From: Clostridia bacterium
GTDB taxonomy: Bacteria; Bacillota; Clostridia; Peptostreptococcales; Anaerovoracaceae
Assembly (NCBI GenBank): GCA_024403005.1
Contig: JAKSSQ010000044.1
Span: 1 to 11,123, forward strand
DNA length: 11,123 nucleotides
Direction of reading: 5' to 3'
Shown: positions 1 to 7,048 of the stretch, in pieces
How positions within the stretch are numbered: position 1 is the first letter of the stretch
Layout: each line of letters opens with the position of its first letter
Notes under the pieces: generated by a model
The model's database searches: none
What the model was told of the DNA's origin: nothing
The model's input: only the letters and a program-made list of their open reading frames with translations
Made by a program: the position numbers and the translations under genes

Positions 1-696
1 AAGAAGAGGGGTTTGAGCCAGCCCGGTGAATGCCTTTCCGAAGAAAGAGTTGAGCTGGTTACCGCAAAGGGCCAGTTTGCAAATGTTGCAGTTCTCGGAC
101 CGGTAAGAAAGGCAGTTCAGGTTGAACTTTCCGCCACAGATGCAGTATCCCTGGGAATTAAGGCTCCCGTAAGTCTTTCCGGCAACTTAAACGGCGCAGG
201 CGACGTATTAATCATCGGCCCCGCAGGATGCCTGGAAGCTAAGGGCAGCGTAATTATTGCAAGGGCTCACGTGCACATGACACCGGCAGACGCAAAGCAC
301 TACGGCGTAAAGGACGGCCAGTCTATGAGCGTTCGCATTGCGTCAGAAAGACCCTTAACCCTGGAAAACGTAATCGTCCGCGTACGCGAAGACATGGCTC
401 TTGCAATGCACATCGACTTCGATGAAGGCAATGCAGGCCTGGTTAAGTCCGGCGCAACAGGATGCTTCGTTTCCTGCGGCGGCATGCAGGTCTGCAATAC
501 ATGCACTCCGGCAGGCGCAGCACCCGCAGCAGCTTCCGAATACACTTCCGACAAGAAGTTAATCGTAGAAGCAGATGCTAAGGAAATTAAGGGCAAAGGC
601 GTTAAAATCGCACGTTTTGCAAAGGGAACTTTAATTACTCCCGCAGCAAGAGACATTTTTACCAACGCAAGAATAGAAATCAAGACGGATCTCTAA
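1..696 (+). CDS. pduL: PduL-type phosphate propanoyltransferase, 5' partial, with C-terminal extension
   Basis: PduL converts acyl-CoA plus phosphate to acyl-phosphate plus CoA inside the microcompartment, recycling CoA and feeding an acyl kinase. The sequence shows the second metal-binding half: AHVHM (codons at about 265-279) matches the family HIHM, and MHIDFDEGNA (about 406-435) matches MHIDTDEANA. The first half, with the VSNRHIHLS motif, is missing. The frame is open from base 1, and the residues before and after the TTG at 13 (KKRGLSQPGE) align with the internal EKKALLQPGQ of Salmonella PduL. The gene therefore starts upstream of the window and TTG 13 is not its start. After the family's usual GATG ending there are about 75 extra residues: four cysteines (CFVSC, CNTC), an Ala-rich linker, then a segment with TPAARD resembling short tails seen on other BMC proteins such as EutQ. 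The next gene follows 12 bp later. Confidence 0.9.
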   Translation, partial: KKRGLSQPGECLSEERVELVTAKGQFANVAVLGPVRKAVQVELSATDAVSLGIKAPVSLSGNLNGAGDVLIIGPAGCLEAKGSVIIARAHVHMTPADAKHYGVKDGQSMSVRIASERPLTLENVIVRVREDMALAMHIDFDEGNAGLVKSGATGCFVSCGGMQVCNTCTPAGAAPAAASEYTSDKKLIVEADAKEIKGKGVKIARFAKGTLITPAARDIFTNARIEIKTDL

Positions 697-708
697 CAAG
701 GAGAATTT

Positions 709-978
709 ATGTTAATTTGTAAAGTAATAGGCCACGTCTGGGCCACCAAAAAGGAAGAAAACCTGGAAGGCCTTAAGCTTATGGTCGTTCAGGAAGATGA
801 ACCTAAGACGGACAAGACCTATGTTGCAGCAGACGTAGTCGGAGCAGGCATCGGAGAAAGAGTTCTCGTAGTATCCGGAAGCACTGCACGCAAAGCCTTC
901 GGCAGAGACGACGTTCCTGCAGACATGGCTATCGTAGGCATTATAGACAGTCTTGAAATCAATCGCAAAGCTAAGTGA
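709..978 (+). CDS. pduN: BMC pentameric vertex protein (PduN/EutN/CcmL family)
   Basis: This 89-residue protein belongs to the EutN/CcmL family, which forms pentamers that close the vertices of the polyhedral shell. The start MLICKVIGHVWATKK, the middle VAADVVGAGIGERVLVVSGSTAR and the end MAIVGIIDSLEI follow the family pattern along the whole chain, and the length is normal for the family (about 85-100). The ATG at 709 is preceded by AAGGAG at good spacing. It lies between pduL and pduS, where Salmonella carries pduM-N-O-P-Q-S, so I use the name pduN. By sequence alone it could equally be called eutN. It is an ordinary family member with no visible defect. Confidence 0.92.
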   Translation: MLICKVIGHVWATKKEENLEGLKLMVVQEDEPKTDKTYVAADVVGAGIGERVLVVSGSTARKAFGRDDVPADMAIVGIIDSLEINRKAK

Positions 979-986
979 GTTAAACT

Positions 987-2144
987 ATGAATCTTATAGA
1001 AAAAATTGAAGCTGCAGGCGTAGTGGGCTGCGGAGGCGCAGGTTTCCCCACCCACAAAAAGCTTTCCGGCAAATTTGAGTATTTAATAGTAAACGGGGCA
1101 GAGTGTGAACCCATGCTCCGCCACGACAGATGGCTCATGCGCAATAAGGCTGCAGAAATTATCGCTGCAGTGGACGCTGTAGGTTCCGAGCTGGACATTC
1201 CCAACAGAGTAGTGGCTTTAAAAGACCACTACACAGAGGAAATCAAGGCTCTTAAGGCTGCAATCGACGCAGCAGGCAGCAGCGTGCGCATCCACGAGAT
1301 GGAGAGCTTCTATCCCGCAGGCGATGAACAGACCATGGTTTACGAAGTTACGGGCAGAGTAGTACCTCCTGCAGGAATTCCCGCAGAAGTAGGCGCTGTT
1401 GTAGATAACGCAGCTACAATGTTTGCAATTTACGAAGCCATGCAGGGCATTCCCTTTACTATGAAGTACATGACTGTAACCGGTGAAGTAAATACGCCTT
1501 CCGTTATGCACGTTCCCGTAGGAACGAGCTTTAAGAAGTGCATAGAACTTGCAGGCGGTGCTAAAATAAGCGACTATTTCGTAGTTACCGGCGGCCCCAT
1601 GATGGGCAGACCCGTAAAGCCGGAAGATCTGGACGCTGCAGTGGTTACAAAGACCACTTCCGGCATCCTGGTTCTCCCCGCAGACGGCTACCATGCAACC
1701 CATGCGGACATTAACGTAAAGCACATGTTAAACCGCGCAAAGGCTGCATGCATCCAGTGCACCAACTGCTCTCAGCTGTGCCCCAGACATTTACTTGGGC
1801 ACCCCCTGGAACCGCACAGAATCATGCGCAAGATGGCTGCAGGCGGAAACCCCGCAGAAATGCTGGACGACCCCGTAATCAGAAGCGCTCAGCTGTGCTG
1901 CGAATGCGGCATCTGCGAAACCTACGCATGCCCCATGGGCCTGAACCCCCGCAAGATCAACGCATTAATCAAGGGAGAACTCCGTAATGCCGGTATCCGT
2001 TACCAGCGCACGGAAGGCTCCTGGACAGCCAGCCCCGAAAGAGATGGCCGCAAGATTCCCACAGACAAGGCTGCCGCAAGGGTTGGAGTATACAGATATA
2101 ACAAGTACGAAGTAAGCAATTTCGTCGAATACAGCGGCGAATAG
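987..2144 (+). CDS. pduS: PduS-type Fe-S flavoprotein, cobalamin reductase (RnfC/NuoF-like), short form
   Basis: PduS carries electrons from NADH through FMN and two [4Fe-4S] clusters and reduces cobalamin inside the compartment. A Gly-rich dinucleotide/FMN motif GCGGAGFPTHKK (residues 14-25) is followed by NGAECEPMLRHDR (36-48), the counterpart of the NuoF/RnfC flavin site. An SLBB-like segment around residues 160-230 follows. Two ferredoxin clusters then appear: C255-C258-C261-C265, then C304-C307-C310 with C315-Pro. At 385 residues it is shorter than Salmonella PduS (about 450). It ends soon after the KIPTDKAAARVGV segment and lacks the C-terminal barrel-sandwich part. Whether that is an old variant or a loss is not visible; the stop is clean and pduT follows with its own RBS. 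It starts 8 bp after the pduN stop with only a weak Shine-Dalgarno sequence. The co-located PduT is its known Fe-S partner. Confidence 0.92.
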   Translation: MNLIEKIEAAGVVGCGGAGFPTHKKLSGKFEYLIVNGAECEPMLRHDRWLMRNKAAEIIAAVDAVGSELDIPNRVVALKDHYTEEIKALKAAIDAAGSSVRIHEMESFYPAGDEQTMVYEVTGRVVPPAGIPAEVGAVVDNAATMFAIYEAMQGIPFTMKYMTVTGEVNTPSVMHVPVGTSFKKCIELAGGAKISDYFVVTGGPMMGRPVKPEDLDAAVVTKTTSGILVLPADGYHATHADINVKHMLNRAKAACIQCTNCSQLCPRHLLGHPLEPHRIMRKMAAGGNPAEMLDDPVIRSAQLCCECGICETYACPMGLNPRKINALIKGELRNAGIRYQRTEGSWTASPERDGRKIPTDKAAARVGVYRYNKYEVSNFVEYSGE

Positions 2145-2159
2145 TCAGGAGAACGATAA

Positions 2160-2708
2160 ATGAGACGCGCAATTGGTTTTATAGAACTTAACAGCATTGC
2201 CAAGGGCATTGAGACCGCAGATATCGTTCTCAAGACTGCTGAAGTAGGCCTGCTCTTTTCCAAGGCAGGCTGCCCGGGCAAATATTACATCCTCTTTCAC
2301 GGCGATGTTGCAGCCGTACAGGCTTCCGTGGATACAGGCGTCGTAACAGGCGGAGACCACGTAATTGACAGCTGTGTAATCCCCAATATCGACGAAAAGG
2401 TAATAAAAGCCATTAACATGACAAGCCTTCCCGAAGAAATGAACGCAATCGGCATCATGGAATTCTATTCCGTAACAGCTTCCGTTTACGGCGCAGACGC
2501 TGCTGTAAAGGCTGCTGAAGTAGAGCTGGTAGACGTTCGCCTGGGAACAGGTATCGGCGGCAAGTCCTTCGTTATTTTAACAGGTGAAGTTGCAGCGGTA
2601 AGAGCTGCTGTGGAATGCGGTGTGAACACAAAGGCTGCCGAAGGCATGCTCATTTCCTCCGTAGTAATTCCCAGCCCCCATCCCGAGCTTCTTGAAAGCC
2701 TGCTCTAA
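2160..2708 (+). CDS. pduT: PduT-type tandem BMC-domain shell protein with Fe-S cysteine
   Basis: This 182-residue protein has two BMC domains in tandem, one beginning AIGFIELNSIAKGIETAD near residue 4 and one beginning AIGIMEFYSVTASVYGAD near residue 97. Such proteins form trimers that mimic a hexamer. It aligns along its length with Salmonella PduT, including Cys38 in SKAGCPGK, the residue known to bind a [4Fe-4S] cluster at the trimer axis. PduT is thought to pass electrons across the shell or serve as a docking point for PduS, encoded immediately upstream. Its length matches Salmonella PduT (184). AGGAG lies 8 bp before the ATG. Conservation of Cys38 suggests the redox function is kept (inference). 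Confidence 0.94.
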   Translation: MRRAIGFIELNSIAKGIETADIVLKTAEVGLLFSKAGCPGKYYILFHGDVAAVQASVDTGVVTGGDHVIDSCVIPNIDEKVIKAINMTSLPEEMNAIGIMEFYSVTASVYGADAAVKAAEVELVDVRLGTGIGGKSFVILTGEVAAVRAAVECGVNTKAAEGMLISSVVIPSPHPELLESLL

Positions 2709-2720
2709 GGGAGAATTTTA

Positions 2721-3071
2721 ATGGAAACTGAAAACAAACAGCGAATTATACAGGAATTCGTCCCCGGTAAGCAGGTTACATTGGCTCACTTAATCGCTAA
2801 CCCCGATAAGAGCATGTACAAGAAACTCGGCGTTATCGGCACACCCGAAGGAGCGCTCGGCATTATGACCATCACTCCCAGCGAAGGTGCCATTATCGCC
2901 GCAGACGTAGCTACAAAGGCTGCGACTGTCGAAGTAGTTTTCGTCGACAGATTCAACGGAACCCTTATTATCAACGGGGATGTTGCCAGCGTGGAAGCCG
3001 CTCTGAGGGACTGCATAGACGTTCTTCAGAACGTAATAGGCTTTACGCCGACAGTTATTACAAGGACCTAA
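2721..3071 (+). CDS. pduU: PduU/EutS-type BMC shell protein (circularly permuted)
   Basis: A minor hexameric shell protein with a permuted BMC fold. It has 116 residues, the same as Salmonella PduU, and near-identical landmarks: RIIQEFVPGKQVTLAHLIANP at the start, which forms the beta-barrel cap over the pore in PduU, then GIMTITPSEGAIIAADVATKAA, then the ending TVITRT. Its role in the shell is not fully known; the barrel blocks one face of the pore and may bind partners. In Salmonella its partner is reported to be PduV, encoded next here. A GGGAG site directly after the pduT stop drives translation. Confidence 0.94.
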   Translation: METENKQRIIQEFVPGKQVTLAHLIANPDKSMYKKLGVIGTPEGALGIMTITPSEGAIIAADVATKAATVEVVFVDRFNGTLIINGDVASVEAALRDCIDVLQNVIGFTPTVITRT

Positions 3072-3073
3072 CT

Positions 3074-3499
3074 ATGAAGAAAGTTCTTATGGTGGGGAAC
3101 GTCGCCTGCGGAAAGACGACGCTCCTCCAGGTTATGGACGGCCAGGTGCCGGAATACAAGAAAACCCAGTCCATCGAGACTATCGCACAGAACATCGACT
3201 CTCCGGGCGAATACCTGGAGAGAAGGGTGAACCTGCAGAACCTGCTCGTAACCTCCGTGGATACGGACATGGTTCTGTTTCTGATGGACCCCACTCAGGA
3301 CCGCTTCATGTACTCTGCAGGACAGTCTGCAGCTTTCCCCGTGCCCGTGGCAGGGGTTATTACAAAGGCGGACCTGGCTACTCCCGAACAGATTCAGAAT
3401 GCCAGAGAGCTCCTGGAAATTACCGGTGCAAGCCCGATTTTCGTAATCAGCAGCATGACCGGACAGGGAATGGACGAACTTATGGCCTTCCTCGAATAA
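3074..3499 (+). CDS. pduV: PduV/EutP-type small GTPase-like protein
   Basis: A 141-residue P-loop protein of the EutP/PduV family. G1 is GNVACGKT (residues 8-15), the DxxG element is DSPG (42-45), and G4 is TKAD (97-100). The ending SSMTGQGMDEL is typical of Ras-like folds. Salmonella PduV sits on the outside of the shell and is linked to compartment movement; the related EutP has been described as an acetate kinase, so the biochemical role is unsettled. It starts 2 bp after pduU behind AAGGA. It is the last gene of the BMC unit. No convincing terminator follows, so read-through into the importer is possible. Confidence 0.91.
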   Translation: MKKVLMVGNVACGKTTLLQVMDGQVPEYKKTQSIETIAQNIDSPGEYLERRVNLQNLLVTSVDTDMVLFLMDPTQDRFMYSAGQSAAFPVPVAGVITKADLATPEQIQNARELLEITGASPIFVISSMTGQGMDELMAFLE

Positions 3500-3507
3500 A
3501 AAAACTA

Positions 3508-3537
3508 TTGACATTCTGTGAAAAAAGCGTTTAATGT
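3508..3537 (+). promoter_or_regulatory. candidate sigma-70-type promoter of the importer operon
   Basis: A perfect TTGACA lies at 3508-3513, 8 bp after the pduV stop. At 18 bp spacing the -10 would be TAATGT (3532-3537), which matches the consensus only in part. The start of transcription would fall inside or just past the palindrome, leaving a leader of roughly 130 bases before the ATG at 3682. I see no known riboswitch in that leader, only a weak GCTCT/AGAGC stem near 3562-3573. The -35 box is convincing and the -10 is not, so the call rests partly on position between two operons. Confidence 0.5.
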
Positions 3538-3555
3538 ACATTGTACATTAAACGC
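3527..3555. promoter_or_regulatory. perfect 29-bp palindrome, likely operator
   Basis: GCGTTTAATGTACA at 3527-3540 and its exact reverse complement at 3542-3555 flank a single central base at 3541. It covers the presumed -10 and start region, the usual place for a repressor site. The arms contain TGTACA repeats and suit a dimeric helix-turn-helix regulator; the family cannot be named from the site. It is not a terminator for pduV because no T-run follows on the + strand. The six A's before it would form a T-run on the - strand, so it could stop antisense transcripts. Confidence 0.65.
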
Positions 3556-3681
3556 GGACGGAGCTCTTGAGAGCGGCAGGGTTATTACACCCGCCGTATC
3601 CGAAAGAAGAGCGAAATCTGCGCAGCGTCTTAGAAAAGATATTTGCGAAGCAGAATTTTATTCTTGGAAGGAGAAAACTAA

Positions 3682-5202
3682 ATGAAGAAGAGAATTCTTA
3701 CAGGCATTATTGCCCTGCTTTTACTGCTGCCGCTTACAGGATGCGGATCTAAACCTACTACAGATCCGGGCAGCAGTTTTGTTATTCCTACAGACAAAAC
3801 AGTCCTGAACGTAGCATCCATGGTTGACCCCGAAGGTCTCGACCCTCAGAAGACATCCGCTACATCCACTTACGAAGTTACTACAAACATCTTCGAATCC
3901 CTCGTTACTTACGACGAAAACTGGAACGTTCAGCCCAGACTCGCTAAGGACTGGACAGTTGCAGAAGACTGCATGTCCATCACATTCAAGCTCCGCGATG
4001 ACGTTAAGTTCCACAACGGACGCCAGATGACAGCAGAAGACGTTAAGTTCAGCATTGAAAGACTGCACGAAGACGACTCCCCCAAGAAGAAGTATTACAA
4101 GAACATCGTGGACTGCGTAATCGAAGACGATTTCACAATCACCTTCAAGACAGAAACTCCCGACCCCGTTCTGCTCACATCCTTCGCATATCCCTGGTCC
4201 GTAGTAGTTCCCAAGGAATGCGTAGATACACTTAAGACAAACCCCGTTGGCACAGGCTGCTTCAAGTTCGTAGAATGGACACCCCAGCAGGACCTCAAGC
4301 TTACAGCTAACGAAGATTACTACGACGGCGCTCCCAGGATCGCTAACGTACACTTCCAGATTGTTCCCGATGCAACAACAGCCATGGTTGGCATCATGGA
4401 CGGAAGCTTCGACCTGGTTGAAGTATCCGGTTACTCCGTTGACCCCATCAAGGACAACAAGGGCGTTTCCATCTACAGCAAGGGCGTAAACGCAGTTGCA
4501 GTTCTCGGCATGAACCTGGACAACGAATACCTTAAGAACGAAAAGGTAAGACAGGCTATGGCAAGCGCAATCGACAAGGACGAAATCATCAACGCTACAA
4601 GCGACGGTTTCGGCGACAAGGTTGGTTCCTACCTGCCCAGCTCCGCAGCTGAATACATCGACACAAACGATGTAATGCCTTACGACCTCGAAAAGGCTAA
4701 GACTCTCCTTGCAGAAGCAGGCTATCCAGATGGTTTCTCCATTGGCCTCACTCTCCCCAAGGACTACGCTACATACACAAACATCGGCCAGGTTATTGCC
4801 GATCAGCTGGAAAAGATTAATGTACACTGCAAAATTGAAATGGTTGAATGGGCTGAATGGATGCAGAATGTCTACACAGATAAGAAGTACGACATGACTG
4901 TAATGGCTAACACAGGCAGATTAAGCGCATACGACTTCATCTCCAGATTCAACTCCGCAAGCGGTGACTACATCAGCTTCAAGACAGGCGAAGCAGACGA
5001 AATCCTCGCAAAGCTCAAGACAGAACTGGACGAAACTGAAAGAGTTAAGCTCGTTCAGGAATTCCAGATGCTCATCGCAGAAAAGGTACCCGTAGTACCC
5101 ATCGAATCCCAGCTGCGTCTCTACGCAATGAACGCATCCCTCAAGGGCTTCGCTGTATATCCCACAGAAACAACAGACTATAAGTATCTCTATTTCGAAT
5201 AG
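3682..5202 (+). CDS. ABC transporter substrate-binding lipoprotein, family 5 (OppA/DppA/NikA type)
   Basis: A 506-residue solute-binding protein that captures the substrate outside the membrane and hands it to the permeases. It has a basic start (MKKR), a hydrophobic segment and a lipobox LTGC with Cys21 as the lipid anchor. The family 5 signature then follows: MVDPEGLDPQ, IFESLVTYDENWNVQPRLAKDW, and FKLRDDVKFHNGRQMTAEDVKFSIERL. Length is normal for the family. The ATG at 3682 has GGAAGGAG 8 bp upstream. Family 5 members bind peptides, nickel chelates, sugars or opines, and nothing in the sequence settles which. It is the first gene of the importer operon, and the stem-loop after it may keep its mRNA more abundant than that of the membrane genes. 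Codon use is strongly biased (AAG, GAC, TTC, AAC), which suggests high expression and also creates long open antisense frames. Confidence 0.92.
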   Translation: MKKRILTGIIALLLLLPLTGCGSKPTTDPGSSFVIPTDKTVLNVASMVDPEGLDPQKTSATSTYEVTTNIFESLVTYDENWNVQPRLAKDWTVAEDCMSITFKLRDDVKFHNGRQMTAEDVKFSIERLHEDDSPKKKYYKNIVDCVIEDDFTITFKTETPDPVLLTSFAYPWSVVVPKECVDTLKTNPVGTGCFKFVEWTPQQDLKLTANEDYYDGAPRIANVHFQIVPDATTAMVGIMDGSFDLVEVSGYSVDPIKDNKGVSIYSKGVNAVAVLGMNLDNEYLKNEKVRQAMASAIDKDEIINATSDGFGDKVGSYLPSSAAEYIDTNDVMPYDLEKAKTLLAEAGYPDGFSIGLTLPKDYATYTNIGQVIADQLEKINVHCKIEMVEWAEWMQNVYTDKKYDMTVMANTGRLSAYDFISRFNSASGDYISFKTGEADEILAKLKTELDETERVKLVQEFQMLIAEKVPVVPIESQLRLYAMNASLKGFAVYPTETTDYKYLYFE

Positions 5203-5216
5203 TATTGCAGAATTCA

Positions 5217-5256
5217 GGATGGAGGGCTGAAACACGCCCTTCATCCCTTTGTATTT
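5217..5256 (+). terminator. intercistronic stem-loop between binding-protein and permease genes
   Basis: GGATGGAGGGC (5217-5227) pairs with GCCCTTCATCC (5236-5246), 11 bp with one G-U pair and an 8-base loop, followed by CTTTGTATTTC. The T-tract is weak, so this is more likely a partial terminator or an mRNA-stabilising hairpin than a full stop. That would give more binding protein than permease, as in other such operons. The strong GGAGGG ribosome-binding sequence is buried in the stem. Confidence 0.6.
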
Positions 5257-5265
5257 CAAAAGACC

Positions 5266-6222
5266 ATGCTTAACTACTGCATAAAACGTATATACAGCGC
5301 GGTAATCGTGGTAATCGTAGTTTCGATCATCACTTTCCTTATGCTGTCCATGGTTTCGGGCAACGCGGCCATTCTGGCCCTGGGCACCGACGCCACACCG
5401 GAGCAGCTGGCCGCTCTCGAGCACGAAATGGGCCTGGACCTGCCCTGGTACCTCCAGTACTTCAACTGGGTTAAGGGCCTCGTCCGCCTGGATTTCGGTT
5501 CTTCCATGCTATACGGAACCGATGTGCTTACACTCATCATCCAGAGACTGCCTGTGACCCTCTCATTGGCCTTATTCTCCATGTTAATGTCCTTAACGGT
5601 ATCTTTTATCCTCGGAACGATTTCCGCCGTTCGTAAGGGCGGAATTGTGGACATTATCTGCAGGAGCATAATGCAGCTGGGCACGACCATCCCCGGTTTC
5701 TGGCTCTCCATTATCTTTATAATCTACATCGCTTTAAGGTCTCCCGTCTTTCCGATCTCGGGCTTCGTATCCCCCTCGGAAAGCTTTGAAGGCTACCTTG
5801 CAAGCATTTTCCTCCCGTCCCTCGTACTCGCCATAGCGGAAACAGGTTCCATGTTAAGGGCCGTCCGCACATCCATGCTGCAGTCCTTGAACCAGGACTA
5901 TATTATTATGGCTAAGGTGCAGGGCCTTCCCAGATGGAAGATTTACATTAAATACGGTCTCCGCGGAGCTCTCGCTGCACCTTTAAACGTTGCAGGCCTT
6001 AAATTTGCAAGACTTCTGGGCGGCACTACCATCGTAGAATCCGTATTCTCCCTGCCCGGCCTGGGCCGCCTGGTTCTGGTAGCCGTAGAGCAGAGAGACA
6101 TCTTTCTTCTCCAGGGGACAGCTATGTTCATAACTGCCTCCGTAGTACTCATTTCCCTTGCAGTTGATATTATTACGGCGCTCATGAACCCGAGAATGCG
6201 CCTGGAGGGAGAGCAGTCATGA
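5266..6222 (+). CDS. ABC transporter permease, DppB/OppB type
   Basis: A 318-residue inner-membrane permease with about six hydrophobic segments, the first at residues 10-30 after MLNYCIKRIYS, a start typical of DppB/NikB proteins. Family landmarks include MGLDLPWYLQYFNWVKGLVRLDFGSS, a periplasmic-side stretch seen in most members, and an EAA-type loop YIIMAKVQGLPRWKIYIKYGLR (about residues 207-228) that contacts the ATPases. The SVFSLPGLGRL segment is also family-typical. The start has no clear ribosome binding site: CAAAAGACC precedes the ATG, and the only strong site is 40 bases upstream inside the stem-loop. No better in-frame start exists, and the N-terminus aligns well with the family, so I keep this one. 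It overlaps the next gene by 4 bp. Confidence 0.92.
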   Translation: MLNYCIKRIYSAVIVVIVVSIITFLMLSMVSGNAAILALGTDATPEQLAALEHEMGLDLPWYLQYFNWVKGLVRLDFGSSMLYGTDVLTLIIQRLPVTLSLALFSMLMSLTVSFILGTISAVRKGGIVDIICRSIMQLGTTIPGFWLSIIFIIYIALRSPVFPISGFVSPSESFEGYLASIFLPSLVLAIAETGSMLRAVRTSMLQSLNQDYIIMAKVQGLPRWKIYIKYGLRGALAAPLNVAGLKFARLLGGTTIVESVFSLPGLGRLVLVAVEQRDIFLLQGTAMFITASVVLISLAVDIITALMNPRMRLEGEQS

Positions 6223-7046
6223 AGAAATTCCTTAAGAAAGCAAATCCCAGCCTTATAATCGGGGCTGCTATCATACTGCTGGTTGCGGTCACCGCAATCG
6301 TAGCCTTTTTCTGGACGCCCTATGCGCCCAACGTAATGGACAACGCCCACTCCTACCTTAAGCCTGGCGACGACCCCGCCCATCTGCTGGGAACGGACCA
6401 GTTCGGCCGAGACATCCTGAGCAGAATCATGGAAGGTTCCAAAACCGTCCTTATTATCGGCTTTATCTCCGTAATCTGCGGCGCGTTTGCAGGAACTCTG
6501 CTGGGCTCCATCGCAGGCGTAGTTAAGGGCCCTATCGGCTCCATTATTATGCGCGCCATGGAAGGCTTTATCGCTTTCCCCAGCGCTCTGCTTGCTATTA
6601 TGCTCGTAGCGGTAGTCGGAAAAGGCGAAACAGGCGCCATTATTGCCATCAGTATTTACACCATTGCACCTTTTGCAAGGCTTACAAACACAATGATTCT
6701 CGAAAACGAGAACCTGCCTGCAATTAAGGCTGCAAAGAGTTTCGGCGTGGATTCCAAACGCCTTTTAACTCATTATTACCTTCCCATGATGCTGCCGCGC
6801 CTGCTGACCCAATTCAGCGCCAGCGTAGGTTCTGCCATCATGACGGAAGCTGCACTGTCCTTCCTGGGCCTGGGGGTTCAGCCTCCCAACGCCAGCTGGG
6901 GCTTAATGCTTTCCAACGCAAAGCAGTATGCGCTGCTTTATCCTTACCTGGCCTTTGCGCCGGGCATTGCGATCATCGTTACCGTACTGGGCTTCCACCT
7001 GCTGTCCGACGGCCTCGGCGATCTGCTTATTAAGAGGAGGTCTTAG
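6219..7046 (+). CDS. ABC transporter permease, DppC/OppC type
   Basis: The second permease, 275 residues, pairs with the preceding DppB-type protein to form the membrane channel. The N-terminal membrane segment (residues 12-32) is followed by HLLGTDQFGRDILSRIMEGSKTVL (about 56-79), the strongest signature of the OppC N-terminal region. The EAA loop is PAIKAAKSFGVDSKRLLTHYYLP, and EAALSFLGLGVQPPNASWG near residue 210 is also diagnostic. Length is typical. ATG overlaps the upstream stop as ATGA, with a GGAGGGAGAG site just before it, so translation is probably coupled. Confidence 0.93.
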   Translation: MKKFLKKANPSLIIGAAIILLVAVTAIVAFFWTPYAPNVMDNAHSYLKPGDDPAHLLGTDQFGRDILSRIMEGSKTVLIIGFISVICGAFAGTLLGSIAGVVKGPIGSIIMRAMEGFIAFPSALLAIMLVAVVGKGETGAIIAISIYTIAPFARLTNTMILENENLPAIKAAKSFGVDSKRLLTHYYLPMMLPRLLTQFSASVGSAIMTEAALSFLGLGVQPPNASWGLMLSNAKQYALLYPYLAFAPGIAIIVTVLGFHLLSDGLGDLLIKRRS

Positions 7047-7048
7047 CT

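Noticed and set aside
13..15. TTG at 13 as the true start of pduL
   Set aside because: The frame is open to base 1, the flanking residues align to the interior of PduL, and the first HxH metal site is missing, so the gene begins outside the window.
3527..3555. Palindrome as terminator of the BMC operon
   Set aside because: No T-run follows on the + strand and the loop would be only one to three bases. An operator fits better.
3567..3752. Small + strand frame in the importer leader running into the binding-protein gene
   Set aside because: It starts at TTG without a ribosome binding site, overlaps the lipoprotein signal peptide in another frame, and shows no recognisable features.
3721..4827. 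Long open frame (368 codons) on the minus strand
   Set aside because: It lies wholly within the substrate-binding protein gene. Its product is Cys- and Val-rich with no family resemblance, and it results from the strongly biased codon use of the true gene.
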